DNA from: Collinsella aerofaciens
GTDB lineage: Bacteria; Actinomycetota; Coriobacteriia; Coriobacteriales; Coriobacteriaceae
Length of the DNA: 64,000 bases
Direction: 5' to 3'
NCBI RefSeq assembly: GCF_963360655.1
Contig: NZ_OY725712.1
Coordinates: forward strand, 1,240,001-1,304,000
Shown: positions 43,157 through 51,890 of the stretch, in pieces
Layout of the letters: each line of letters opens with the position of its first letter
Position numbering within the stretch: the stretch's first letter is position 1
Made by a program: the position numbers and the translations under genes
The notes under the pieces: generated by a model
Told to the model about the DNA's origin: nothing
Databases searched by the model: none
Seen by the model: only the letters and a program-made list of their open reading frames with translations

Positions 43157-45184
43157 ATGGAACAAAAGGCCAAGGAGGCAGCCTCGCACGCTGCGATTCC
43201 TGTGAGCATCTCGGCGATGCTCGTCACGCTGGGCGTGGTGTACGGCGATATCGGCACCAGCCCTATGTATGTAACCAAGGCGCTCGTTGCCGGCAACGGC
43301 GGCATCGGGAGCGTGACGGAGGAGTTCGTGCTCGGCGCGCTCTCCCTTGTCGTGTGGACGGTCACGCTGCTGACCACCATCAAGTATGTGCTCATCTCGC
43401 TGCGCGCCGATAACCATGGTGAGGGCGGCATCTTTGCCCTGTACAGCCTGGTTAAGCGCTGCGGTAAATGGCTCATCATCCCCGCCATGCTGGGTGGCGC
43501 CGCGCTGCTCGCCGACGGCATCCTGACGCCGGCCGTTACCGTTACCACGGCCATCGAGGGCCTGCGCACCATCCCGGCGGTCCATGCCGTGCTGGGCGAT
43601 GACCAGGGCCGCGTCGTCGCCATTACGCTCGCCATCATCATCGCGCTCTTTTTGGTGCAACGCATCGGTACGGCCAAGATCGGTCACGCCTTTGGCCCCA
43701 TCATGACGCTGTGGTTCCTGTTCCTGGGCGGCACGGGTCTGTTTTTTGTCTTCCAGCACCCCGCCGTGCTGCTGTGCCTCAACCCGGTGCGTGGCATCGC
43801 CTTTTTGCTGAGCCCCAACAACCACGCGGGTATCATGATTCTGGGCAGCTGCTTCCTCGCCACCACCGGTGCCGAGGCGCTCTACTCCGACATGGGCCAC
43901 GTCGGCCGCGGCAACATCTACGCCACCTGGCCGTTCGTTAAGTGCTGCCTGCTGCTTTCCTATATGGGCCAGGGCGCTTGGCTTATGAACAACGCTGCCA
44001 ACCCCGAGCTCATGGGCATTGCCGACCTCAACCCGTTCTACCAGATGCTCGCCCCGGGCCTGCGCCCGTTTGCCGTCGGCCTTTCCACCGTTGCGGCCAT
44101 CATCGCCTCGCAGGCGCTCATCACCGGCGCATTCTCGCTGGTGTCCGAGGCCAGCCGTCTGGACCTTATGCCGCACATGCAGGTCTTCTACCCTGCCGAG
44201 ACCAAGGGCCAGCTCTACATCCCCATGGTCAACAACGTCATGCTTGTCGGCTGCGTCATTGTGGTGCTGCTGTTCCAGAACTCGGCGCATATGGAAGCCG
44301 CCTACGGCCTTGCCATTACGCTGACTATGATGTGCACCACGCTGCTGCTCTTCTTCTACCTGCACGAGGAGCGTAAGCTCAAGGTTGCTCCGTGGATCTT
44401 CGCAGCCTTCTTCCTTTTGCTCGAAGGCTTCTTCTTCGTGAGCTCGCTCACCAAGTTCTTCCACGGCGGCTACTTCACCATCCTCATGGCTGCACTCATC
44501 ATGGGCATTATGGTGTGCTGGTACAACGGTACGGCTGTTGAGCAGCGCCAGTTTACGCTGCTGCCGCTGCGCAGCTACCTGCCGCAGCTCAAGCGCCTGC
44601 GCGATGACGATCGCTACGAGCGCCTGAGCGACAACATCGTGTACCTGACCAAGGACACCCATACCGACTACATCGACCGTGATATCGTCTACTCGATCTT
44701 GGACAAGCATCCCAAGCGCGCTCGCGCCTGGTGGTTCGTGAATGTCGAGACCATGGACGAGCCGCATACCTTTGCCTATTCGGTCGAGACGTTCGGCACC
44801 GACTACGTGTTCCGCGTGCATCTGTACCTGGGCTACAAGATTAACCAGCGCGTCAATGCCTATCTGCGTCAGGTCGTTCAGGACCTGGCTGCCACCGGCG
44901 AGCTGCCGCCGCAGACGCATGACTACTCGGTCTACAAGGATCCGGGTAACATCGGTACGTTCAAGTTCGTCCTGATCCGTAAGCTTCTGGCGCCCGAAAG
45001 CGATGTGGAGCCGAGCGAGCGTACGGCCATCACGCTCAAGTACATCATTCGTCGCGCCGCCGGCACGCCTGCACGCTGGTACGGCCTGGAGAACTCCAAC
45101 GTGAGCTTTGAGTACGTGCCGCTGTTCACCAAGTTCAAGGCCGTGAACAAGATGCAGCGCCTGGCTCCCAACGAGCGCCCGTAG
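43157..45184 (+). CDS. kup: Kup-family potassium uptake protein
   Basis: This 675-residue secondary potassium transporter of the KUP/HAK/KT family has about twelve membrane helices in residues 15-460. The signature VTLGVVYGDIGTSPMYV-like start is LVTLGVVYGDIGTSPMYV, and FALYSLVKRCGKWLIIPA, ADGILTPAVTV and ALYSDMGHVG follow; GDIGTSP and the acidic residues serve proton-coupled K+ import. The hydrophilic C-terminus contains TKDTHTDYIDRDIVYSIL. ATG 43157 follows tgggagg. No c-di-AMP riboswitch was recognised in the short leader. Next come a small membrane peptide and a KdpDE-like pair, forming a potassium module. Confidence 0.96.
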   Translation: MEQKAKEAASHAAIPVSISAMLVTLGVVYGDIGTSPMYVTKALVAGNGGIGSVTEEFVLGALSLVVWTVTLLTTIKYVLISLRADNHGEGGIFALYSLVKRCGKWLIIPAMLGGAALLADGILTPAVTVTTAIEGLRTIPAVHAVLGDDQGRVVAITLAIIIALFLVQRIGTAKIGHAFGPIMTLWFLFLGGTGLFFVFQHPAVLLCLNPVRGIAFLLSPNNHAGIMILGSCFLATTGAEALYSDMGHVGRGNIYATWPFVKCCLLLSYMGQGAWLMNNAANPELMGIADLNPFYQMLAPGLRPFAVGLSTVAAIIASQALITGAFSLVSEASRLDLMPHMQVFYPAETKGQLYIPMVNNVMLVGCVIVVLLFQNSAHMEAAYGLAITLTMMCTTLLLFFYLHEERKLKVAPWIFAAFFLLLEGFFFVSSLTKFFHGGYFTILMAALIMGIMVCWYNGTAVEQRQFTLLPLRSYLPQLKRLRDDDRYERLSDNIVYLTKDTHTDYIDRDIVYSILDKHPKRARAWWFVNVETMDEPHTFAYSVETFGTDYVFRVHLYLGYKINQRVNAYLRQVVQDLAATGELPPQTHDYSVYKDPGNIGTFKFVLIRKLLAPESDVEPSERTAITLKYIIRRAAGTPARWYGLENSNVSFEYVPLFTKFKAVNKMQRLAPNERP

Positions 45185-45245
45185 GCGTCGACGGGTTGCA
45201 CGGAGTTGGTTTTCGATGGATAAGCATGAGGCCGGGGAGGTAAAC

Positions 45246-45440
45246 ATGGATACAAAGGCGCTCGATGGCCGTGAGGCGGTGGTCGAAATGGTGCGTGAGG
45301 CGCGTGTCGACGCCGCCGAAGATCGGTTCCTTACGAACCGTGCCAACATGGATATGGCCGACCGCGTGATCTCGATCGTGGCACTGGTATTTGGAGCGGT
45401 GTGCGTGTGTGCCCTGCTCGCGCACGTGCTGTTTGTCTAG
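45246..45440 (+). CDS. Small membrane protein between kup and the sensor kinase
   Basis: This 64-residue protein has a charged N-terminal half (DGREAVVEMVREARVDAAED) and one C-terminal membrane helix (VISIVALVFGAVCVCALLAH). ATG 45246 has cggggaggtaaac directly upstream, much better than the in-frame ATG at 45216. It lies 61 bases after kup and is followed by a REP-type hairpin terminator. I know no named family. The position suggests a small accessory subunit or regulator of the potassium transporter or of the kinase, comparable only in style to KdpF; that is inference. Confidence 0.65.
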   Translation: MDTKALDGREAVVEMVREARVDAAEDRFLTNRANMDMADRVISIVALVFGAVCVCALLAHVLFV

Positions 45441-45485
45441 CGACCGCCGGTTGCAAAGGCTATACACTTGGAACCACCACAAGGG

Positions 45486-45523
45486 AAACCACCACAAAGG
45501 TGCCTGTCCCTTTGTGGTGGTTT
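45486..45523 (+). repeat. REP-like palindromic element, copy 7, with terminator features
   Basis: aaaccaccacaaagg and cctttgtggtggttt are perfect 15-bp arms around tgcctgtc, followed by ttgttttt, so this copy also makes a good terminator. A partial direct copy, aaccaccacaaggg, precedes it at 45472. The same core occurs inverted at 1081-1115. Confidence 0.8.
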
Positions 45524-45551
45524 TTGTTTTTGAGAGAGGGGCGGGGCGCTG

Positions 45552-47177
45552 ATGGACGTCCGTACGGACGGCGATATTGCCGATAGCTTTTGGTGGCGGC
45601 GCACAACGCTGACGCGCCGCACTCCTCTGTATGACGCCTGCGTATCGGTGGGGCTGCTGGTCGCGGCGACGATTGTGGGCGCGCTGCTCGACCATCCGGG
45701 TCTCGCGCCGAGCATCATGATCGTCTATGTGTTCGCCGTTCAGCTGTGCGCATTCTTTACCTGGAGTCGCCTGTATTGCTTGCTGAGCTCGGCTGCCGCC
45801 GTGGCGCTCTACAACTTCTTGTTTGTCGACCCGCGCTACTCGCTGTCGCTTATCGACCGCGGCTATCCCGGCATGTTCTTCATCATGTTCGTGGTCTCGC
45901 TTGTGTCGAGCTCGATTGCGTTGGCCCTGCGCCGCGCCTTGGCGCAGGCCGCTGCCAGCGACCGCCGTACGCATATGGTGCTCGAGACCAACCGTATGCT
46001 GCAGCGGTGCGCCGATCAGCAGCAGATTGTCCATGCCATGGCAACGCAGCTGGCGCGTCTTTCGGGCTGTCCGGTCGTGTGGTACAGCGCCGACGCCGAG
46101 GGCGATGACCTGCTGCCGCGCGCGACTTACACGGCCGTGGGCGATGCCGCGCCGGTGCATGAACTGGCGCCGCAGATGCCGCCGCGGCTCTCGGCGTCCG
46201 CCTATGTGGGAACGCCGCTCGACGCCACGTTTGGCGGCTCGGCGTTTTATGGCATCTACCTGACGGTTCGCACAGGCGACGGCTTCGCGCGCTCGGGCGA
46301 CCCCGCCTCGGTGGTGGGCGTGCTGGCAATCGTTGCCGAGCCCGACGTGCTGACGCACGAGGAGCGAACACTTGCCGATGCCATCGTGAGCGAAGGCGAG
46401 CTGGCACTCGATCGCGCCCGCGCCATGGAGGCCCGCGAGGAGGCGGCGGTGCTCGCCAAAAACGAACAACTGCGCGCCAACCTGCTGCGCTCCATCTCGC
46501 ACGATCTGCGCACGCCGCTTACCAGTATTTCGGGTAATGCCGACGTGCTGCTCGACCAGGGCTCGACCGGCACTGCGGCGCTCGATGCCCAGACGCGCCG
46601 CGGCCTGCTTCTGTCCATTCGCTCGGATGCGCTGTGGCTCAACGCCACCGTCGAGAACCTGCTCGCCATCACCAAGCTCGAGGGCGGCGGTATGCGTCTG
46701 TCGACTACGCTCGAGCTCATGGACGATATCGTCGAGGAGGCGCTGCGCCACGTAAATCCGGCCGTGCGCGAGCACGACCTTAAGGTGGTGGCGTGCGATG
46801 AGCCGGCGCTCGTCAACGTCGATGCGCGCCTGATGGTGCAGCTGGTGGTCAATCTGGTGAACAACGCCATCACCTATACGCCCGCGGGTTCGCATATCGT
46901 GATTTCGATTAGCGTCGACGATGGACGCGTGGCGTGCTCGGTGGCCGATGATGGTCCGGGCATCGCACCCGAGGATCGCGAGCGGATCTTTGAGTCGTTC
47001 TATACCGCCAACCATGGTCTGGCCGACAGCCACCGCAGCGTTGGCCTGGGTCTTTCGCTCTGCCGTTCCATTGCGTTGGCACATGGCGGTAGCATAGAGG
47101 TTGCCGCGGCGGACCCGCACGGCTCGGTCTTTACGATTGAGCTTCCTGCCGCCGACGTTTCGTTTGATAAGGAGTAG
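45552..47177 (+). CDS. KdpD-like sensor histidine kinase (short form)
   Basis: This 541-residue membrane kinase has four N-terminal helices of the DUF4118/KdpD type (residues 27-125, with YNFLFVDPRYSLSL). A GAF-like region (about 150-290) comes next, then the phospho-acceptor His in SISHDLRTPLTSISG and the ATPase domain (NLVNNAITYTP, DDGPGI, GLGLSLCRSIA). The 400-residue cytoplasmic KdpD/Usp N-terminal part of classical KdpD is absent. ATG 45552 lies just after the terminator hairpin. The stop is 4 bases from the response regulator start. No kdpFABC genes are here; kup is the adjacent transporter. Confidence 0.92.
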   Translation: MDVRTDGDIADSFWWRRTTLTRRTPLYDACVSVGLLVAATIVGALLDHPGLAPSIMIVYVFAVQLCAFFTWSRLYCLLSSAAAVALYNFLFVDPRYSLSLIDRGYPGMFFIMFVVSLVSSSIALALRRALAQAAASDRRTHMVLETNRMLQRCADQQQIVHAMATQLARLSGCPVVWYSADAEGDDLLPRATYTAVGDAAPVHELAPQMPPRLSASAYVGTPLDATFGGSAFYGIYLTVRTGDGFARSGDPASVVGVLAIVAEPDVLTHEERTLADAIVSEGELALDRARAMEAREEAAVLAKNEQLRANLLRSISHDLRTPLTSISGNADVLLDQGSTGTAALDAQTRRGLLLSIRSDALWLNATVENLLAITKLEGGGMRLSTTLELMDDIVEEALRHVNPAVREHDLKVVACDEPALVNVDARLMVQLVVNLVNNAITYTPAGSHIVISISVDDGRVACSVADDGPGIAPEDRERIFESFYTANHGLADSHRSVGLGLSLCRSIALAHGGSIEVAAADPHGSVFTIELPAADVSFDKE

Positions 47178-47181
47178 CGCT

Positions 47182-47895
47182 GTGCCGAACTCTGCCGTAA
47201 AACCGCTCATCTTGGTCGTTGAGGACGACCCCGCCGTCCGCAATCTTATTGTTGCCGCGCTCGAGGCGCACGGCTTGCGCCATATGGCTGTGGAGACCGC
47301 CCATGCCGCTATCGCCGCCGCCTCGTCGCAGACGCCGAGCATTGTGCTGCTCGATCTGGGCCTGCCCGATATGGACGGCGTCAAGGTGGTGGAGTCGGTG
47401 CGCGCATGGTCGGGCATGCCGATTATCGTGGTCTCGGCGCGCAGCGAGGACGCGGACAAAATCCGCGCGCTCGATGCCGGTGCCGACGACTACCTGACCA
47501 AGCCGTTTTCGGTCGAGGAGCTGCTCGCGCGCATTCGCACGACGCTCAGGCGCCTTTCGTATGCGCAAACGGGTGGCGTTGCCTCCGAGGGCTCGTTCGA
47601 TACCGGTGAGCTGCATATCGATTTTGATGCCGGCATCGCCACGATGGATGGCGAGGAGCTGCATCTGACGCCGATCGAGTACAGGCTCTTGTGCCTGCTG
47701 GCGCACAACGCCGACAAGGTGCTGACGCACCAGTTTATCCTGCACGAGATTTGGGGCACGGCAACTAAGAGCGACCTGGCGAGCCTGCGCGTCTTTATGG
47801 GCACGCTGCGCAAGAAGATTGAGTCCGACCCCGCGCATCCGCGCTATATCCAAACGCACGTGGGTATTGGTTACCGATTGGTCATCCAGGGATAG
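47182..47895 (+). CDS. KdpE-like response regulator (OmpR family)
   Basis: This 237-residue regulator has a receiver domain with acidic pocket VVEDDPAVR, phospho-acceptor Asp in IVLLDLGLPDMDG and Lys in DYLTKPFSVEELLAR. A winged-helix DNA-binding domain follows (LTPIEYRLLCLLAHNADKVL to HVGIGYRLV), typical of KdpE. GTG 47182 follows ataaggagtagcg, and the gene is coupled to the upstream kinase. Likely targets are potassium uptake genes, including possibly the kup cluster itself. Confidence 0.94.
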   Translation: MPNSAVKPLILVVEDDPAVRNLIVAALEAHGLRHMAVETAHAAIAAASSQTPSIVLLDLGLPDMDGVKVVESVRAWSGMPIIVVSARSEDADKIRALDAGADDYLTKPFSVEELLARIRTTLRRLSYAQTGGVASEGSFDTGELHIDFDAGIATMDGEELHLTPIEYRLLCLLAHNADKVLTHQFILHEIWGTATKSDLASLRVFMGTLRKKIESDPAHPRYIQTHVGIGYRLVIQG

Positions 47896-47919
47896 GTCGG
47901 CATCCGCCATCCCAATATG

Positions 47920-47985
47920 AGTTGCGGTGAAATACGGTCTAAATTTGCCTAATTCCAGGCAAACAGTCCGTATTCCACCGCAACT
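47920..47985. repeat. GTTGCGGTGAAATACGG paired element, copy 2
   Basis: agttgcggtgaaatacgg (47920-47937) pairs with ccgtattccaccgcaact (47968-47985), with one mismatch. It has the same arms as 19771-19839 and lies exactly between the convergent stops of the response regulator and the rRNA methyltransferase gene. It may be a bidirectional terminator or a mobile repeat. Confidence 0.8.
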
Positions 47986-47989
47986 TTGT

Positions 47990-50560
47990 TTATTTGCCCT
48001 TGGGCTTGCTGGCGTAAAATTTTTTCTTTTTGGGCTTGCCGGCGGGGGAGGGCTTGCCGACAAAGTTGGGCTTGCCGTTGCCGGTCTGCGCGTGCGCGGG
48101 CGCTGCCGCGCGAGGCTTGCGGGCCTCGGGGTTGCGCAGCTCCTCGGTTCGCTCGGCAATCTCCTCGGCGCTAAAGCCGACCTCGGCCATGGCATCTTCG
48201 ATGGGCAGGCGGCGCACGATATAGCAGTGGTGCACCTTCTGGTTGCGCGCGAAATCCTCGGGGATGGTCTGTGCCGTAATGTCCTCCAGCACGACGCCCG
48301 CTCGTGCGAGCTTGCGCGTCTCGGGGCGGAAGCCGCGCAGGTTGCAGCTAAAGATGGCATGGCCGCCCTGTGCGAGCAGGCGCGACACGCCGGCCAAAAG
48401 CTCAACATGGTCGCGCTGGACATCCCAGGTGCGACGGCCCATCTTGGACGAGTTCGAGAACGTGGGCGGGTCGACAAAGATCAGGTCCCAGCGGTTGCGC
48501 GTCTGGCGCTGGTCACGAATCCAGGCGAGCACGTCATCGCGCACAAAGTGATGCTGCGGCCCCACAAAGCCGTTCTGACGCATATTGCGCTCGGCCCAAT
48601 CCAGGTAGGTGTTCGAGAGGTCGACCGTCACGGTCTCCTCGACGCCGCCGTCGGCTGCGTAGCAGGTGGCAGTGCCGGTGTAGGCGAACAGGTTGAGGAA
48701 ACGGCGCGCCTGCTTGGCGTGCTCGCGCACCAGGTTGCGGGTGACGCGGTGGTCCAAGAAGATGCCGACGTCCAGGTAGTCGTCAAAGTTGACGGCAAAG
48801 GTGAGGCCGCCCTCTTCGATGAGCGGCAGGCGACGGCGCGCGATGTTGGCGCGCTCACCCGATGCGCCCTTGCCGGCGCCCTGCTTGCCGTACTGCGAGC
48901 CGCCGCGCGAACGCATGCGGGCCTTGGCGTGCACGTGCTCGGCCGGAACATCCAGGATACGCGGCGCGATGGCCAGAATATCGAGCATACGGGCCTGGGC
49001 CAGTGCGGGGTCGATGGTCTTGGGCGCGGCGTATTCGGCAATGACGAGCCAGCGGCCCGGCGTCTGCGGGCAACCCTCGTACAGATCGATGGCGGCAGAG
49101 TAATCGGGCAGGTCGGCATCGTAGACGCGGTAGCAGCTCACGCCCTCGCGCTTTGCCCACTTGCGACGCAGGCGAGCGTTCTTGCGCAGACGGTTGGCGA
49201 ACTGCTCGGACTCGGGGATGAGCACGGGCAGCGGCTTGCCATCACCCAGGTCGAGCGTGGCGGTAGGTTCGGGCATGAAGGTGTCGGCGGCTTCGTCGCT
49301 GATGACGTCGTCGGCGTCCGCGGTCTCGCCCTCGGCGTTTGCGCTGGTCGCAGCCTCAAACGCTGCGGCGGCGTGGTCGAGCGAAGGCCAGACTTCGACG
49401 GTCGCCTCTTCGTTGTTGGGCATGACGGCGATCGAGCGCTCGGGCTCGGCGTGGAGCGAGCGGGCCAGCAATCCATCGCGGGTGAGCGCAGCGACCGGCG
49501 CCGCGGCAAGCTCGGGCGCGCGGCGCAGCTCGCCGACCAGCGTCATGGCGTCGTGCATGAGCGAAAGCGGGGTCTCGGTGGTGTCTGCGACCACGGCGGC
49601 ACCGGCGACAGCGCCTGCATGGTCCAGCACGGTGGCTGGCTTGGCAGCGCAAAAGTCGACAAAACGCTTGTAGCCGGCGCACTTGACCATGCGCTCGGCA
49701 GTCTTGCGGGCGGCGGGGTCGATGTCCACGGCGACGATGCGCGCCTGGCGCTCGCGCGCCGCCGCCTCGCGCTCGCGTGCCTCGGCAAGCAGCTGCTCCC
49801 ACAGGGCGGCGTCATGCGGCTGCCAGCCCTCAAAGCCCCAGTGCTCGCGTGCAGCGCCCGGGGCGCGGTCGGTCAGAATGTTCACGGCTTCCAGCAGCAG
49901 ACCGCCGCCGGCGCACGAGGCGTCGATCAGCGTGGGCAGGGCTTCGTTCTCGTAATCATCGGCTGTGAGCTCGCGCTCGCACAGCGCGGTCCAACCGACC
50001 TGCGCCAGCACCAGGGCGGCGTAGTCGGGACGCAGCACGTGTGTGCCCTCGCCGGCGCGGGTCGCTGCGGGCGGCAGGCGCTTGAACAGCGGGTCGCCCG
50101 AAAGGTCCAGGCTAATGCTGGCGCGGCGCTGGCGCAGCGAAAGCAGTAGGTGAACATCGGGGTCGGCGGCATCGACATCGGCGCGACGGCCCGTGGTTTC
50201 GGCCAGGCGGTCGCACAATGCGTCCTTGGCGCGCAAGGCAGAGAAGCGTGTGTTGCGCAGCTGCTCGGTCACGCCGCGGGCGGTGATGGCGATAGTGGCT
50301 CCGGGACGGATGATGTTCTCCCAGGCGATGTCGTAAACGCTATCGTACAGTTCATCGGCATCCTGCGCCTCAAAGCGCCCAAGAACCACGAACACGCGGC
50401 TCGCCAGGCGTGACCACAGACAGGCGCGGTAGCCTTCTTCGAGCTCGCCCTCAAACGTAGCGCGGCCCTTCAGCCGGCGGACATGCGAAAGCCCGAGGCG
50501 TTTAAGCTCATCGGCGAGTGCGGACTCAAAGCCCTCGGGGCAGCTTGCGTAAAATTCCAT
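47990..50560 (-). CDS. rlmKL: RlmKL-like 23S rRNA (guanine) methyltransferase
   Basis: This 856-residue protein follows RlmKL order: an N-terminal THUMP region (residues 1-160), a first methyltransferase domain and a C-terminal RlmK-type domain. In E. coli the two halves make m2G2445 and m7G2069. The RlmK half is intact: FLNLFAYTGTATCYAADGG, DLSNTYLDWAERN and FVDPPTFSNSSKM. In the first half the SAM motif reads IDASCAGGGLLLEA rather than DPxCGSGT, and I find no NPPY catalytic motif, so that activity is doubtful. A long insert and a Lys-rich tail (AGKPKKKKFYASKPKGK) are present. ATG 50560 follows agaggtcacc. Confidence 0.9.
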   Translation of the reverse strand: MEFYASCPEGFESALADELKRLGLSHVRRLKGRATFEGELEEGYRACLWSRLASRVFVVLGRFEAQDADELYDSVYDIAWENIIRPGATIAITARGVTEQLRNTRFSALRAKDALCDRLAETTGRRADVDAADPDVHLLLSLRQRRASISLDLSGDPLFKRLPPAATRAGEGTHVLRPDYAALVLAQVGWTALCERELTADDYENEALPTLIDASCAGGGLLLEAVNILTDRAPGAAREHWGFEGWQPHDAALWEQLLAEAREREAAARERQARIVAVDIDPAARKTAERMVKCAGYKRFVDFCAAKPATVLDHAGAVAGAAVVADTTETPLSLMHDAMTLVGELRRAPELAAAPVAALTRDGLLARSLHAEPERSIAVMPNNEEATVEVWPSLDHAAAAFEAATSANAEGETADADDVISDEAADTFMPEPTATLDLGDGKPLPVLIPESEQFANRLRKNARLRRKWAKREGVSCYRVYDADLPDYSAAIDLYEGCPQTPGRWLVIAEYAAPKTIDPALAQARMLDILAIAPRILDVPAEHVHAKARMRSRGGSQYGKQGAGKGASGERANIARRRLPLIEEGGLTFAVNFDDYLDVGIFLDHRVTRNLVREHAKQARRFLNLFAYTGTATCYAADGGVEETVTVDLSNTYLDWAERNMRQNGFVGPQHHFVRDDVLAWIRDQRQTRNRWDLIFVDPPTFSNSSKMGRRTWDVQRDHVELLAGVSRLLAQGGHAIFSCNLRGFRPETRKLARAGVVLEDITAQTIPEDFARNQKVHHCYIVRRLPIEDAMAEVGFSAEEIAERTEELRNPEARKPRAAAPAHAQTGNGKPNFVGKPSPAGKPKKKKFYASKPKGK

Positions 50561-50811
50561 GGGTGACCTCTCTGGTTGCGTCGCTCCATTATATGATGGA
50601 TGCTTCGTTTGCCCTTATCCTCGAAAGGAACCCATATGATTGATGCGTGCTCCTTGATTCCCATTTTCATTGCAACAGCCTCAGGACTCGGGGCCTCGCA
50701 CAGGCTCCCGCCGCCTTACAGAACTGAAAGCTGGGCGTAGGGCAAATCCATGGCACGTGACCTGCGATTGCTCGGCCATAGATGGCGTAATCGAGGCCAA
50801 GGGAGGGCATC
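50561..50811. other. Leader region between rlmKL and a small ORF
   Basis: About 250 bases with no established gene. A 34-codon frame at 50636-50740 has a good ribosome-binding site (cgaaaggaaccc) but an unremarkable sequence and could be a remnant. The stretch before 50812 includes the ggaggg site of the 49-residue peptide. Confidence 0.35.
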
Positions 50812-50961
50812 ATGTGCGAGGGAAACGAGAGCTGGTTCTGGCACGCGAACGACATGGTGGTGGCGGGCGACATGAACCTCGTGGTCCGCGTCCTGTGGGT
50901 CGCGCTCATCGTAGGCATCGGCGTCGCGACGATGGCCACGCTCTGGATCGTCACGAGGTAG
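50812..50961 (+). CDS. 49-residue single-pass membrane peptide
   Basis: ATG 50812 follows caagggagggcatc, a strong ribosome-binding site, and 49 codons run to TAG at 50959-50961. The peptide starts MCEGNESWFWHANDMV and then forms one long hydrophobic helix (VLWVALIVGIGVATMATLWI), ending VTR. It is convergent with the HAD gene, whose stop is 53 bases away. I do not recognise it. The composition (one clear helix, a Trp-rich head and a single Arg tail) fits a small membrane regulator or toxin-like peptide, but the function is unknown. Confidence 0.5.
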   Translation: MCEGNESWFWHANDMVVAGDMNLVVRVLWVALIVGIGVATMATLWIVTR

Positions 50962-51013
50962 CGCGCCACGAACGAATGACGAGGCACGCGGCGCATGCCT
51001 CGCTGGCGGAACC

Positions 51014-51841
51014 CTAGCCTCGCTGCTGGACAATCTGTTCGATGAGCTTCGCGACGGAGTCCTCGGCTGCGTCCCCGATCAGGTGATGGGCCGCGGCCTT
51101 CGCCTCTGGCATCGCGCCCGCGACTGCGTAGGAGTTCGGCACCTTTTCGAGGAGCGTCACGTCGTTTTCCGAGTCTCCGATAAAAGCGACCTCGTCCAGC
51201 GTGACCCCAAGGCTGCCGAGAAGCGCGTCGAGTCCGTTTACCTTGCTCCAGCCAGCCGGAACAACATCGAGGAAGAATGGGACGGGCGAGGGGAAATCAA
51301 GCTCTGGGCAGGCTTCCTTGCATCGACTCCGAACGACTTCCGTCGGGGCGGAGCTGACGTTGACGAAGATGCCGGCGGTGATGACGTCACGGTTCGTGGG
51401 CACGTCTCCGAGCGCCATGTCTCTTCCGGAGTCCTTAACGATTTCCAGGGCGAATTCGTCGCCAGGCTCGACGGCGCAGAGGAACTGCTCGCAGCGTTTG
51501 CCTGTCTCATCGACATCGGCGACTAGCCAGAGTGACGTCCCCGCGTAGGGGCGTACGGCGCTATCGAGCTTGACGAGGGCCTCCGTCGAGAGCGTCTTTT
51601 TGAACACGAGTTCGCCGCTGGAGAAGACCTTCTTTCCGTTGGCCATGATGCCGGTCGAGAAACAGCGCGCGTCGCCGTCAAAGGCATCGGCCAGGTCGGC
51701 GTAGTCGCGGCCGCTTGCGGGGCCGAACGCGATGCCCGCATCAAGCGCCGAAAGAATCGCGCTGTGCGTGCGCTCCGATACGACCCTTGAGCCAAACGGC
51801 AGCAGGGTCCCGTCCATGTCTGCGAGGATGAGCTTTATCAA
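51014..51841 (-). CDS. HAD-superfamily (Cof-type IIB) sugar phosphatase
   Basis: This 275-residue cytoplasmic phosphatase has the Asp nucleophile and acid in LADMDGTLLPFG, Thr/Ser motif II and Lys motif III, and the metal-binding FIGDSENDVTLLEKV motif near the C-terminus. The cap insert between them is of type IIB. It should dephosphorylate a sugar phosphate. The start is TTG 51841 with gggaggaccc upstream. It follows the RpiR gene by 49 bases and is likely co-transcribed, so it probably removes toxic or excess phosphosugar made by the PTS pathway next door. Confidence 0.9.
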   Translation of the reverse strand: MIKLILADMDGTLLPFGSRVVSERTHSAILSALDAGIAFGPASGRDYADLADAFDGDARCFSTGIMANGKKVFSSGELVFKKTLSTEALVKLDSAVRPYAGTSLWLVADVDETGKRCEQFLCAVEPGDEFALEIVKDSGRDMALGDVPTNRDVITAGIFVNVSSAPTEVVRSRCKEACPELDFPSPVPFFLDVVPAGWSKVNGLDALLGSLGVTLDEVAFIGDSENDVTLLEKVPNSYAVAGAMPEAKAAAHHLIGDAAEDSVAKLIEQIVQQRG

Positions 51842-51890
51842 GGGGTCCTCCCGTTTCGGTCTGGGCGTCGGTGCGCCGGTGTGCGTCGTC

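Noticed and set aside
50636-50740. A 34-codon frame with a good ribosome-binding site.
   Set aside because: The peptide has no distinct feature and could be the truncated start of a lost gene; mentioned only in the intergenic note.
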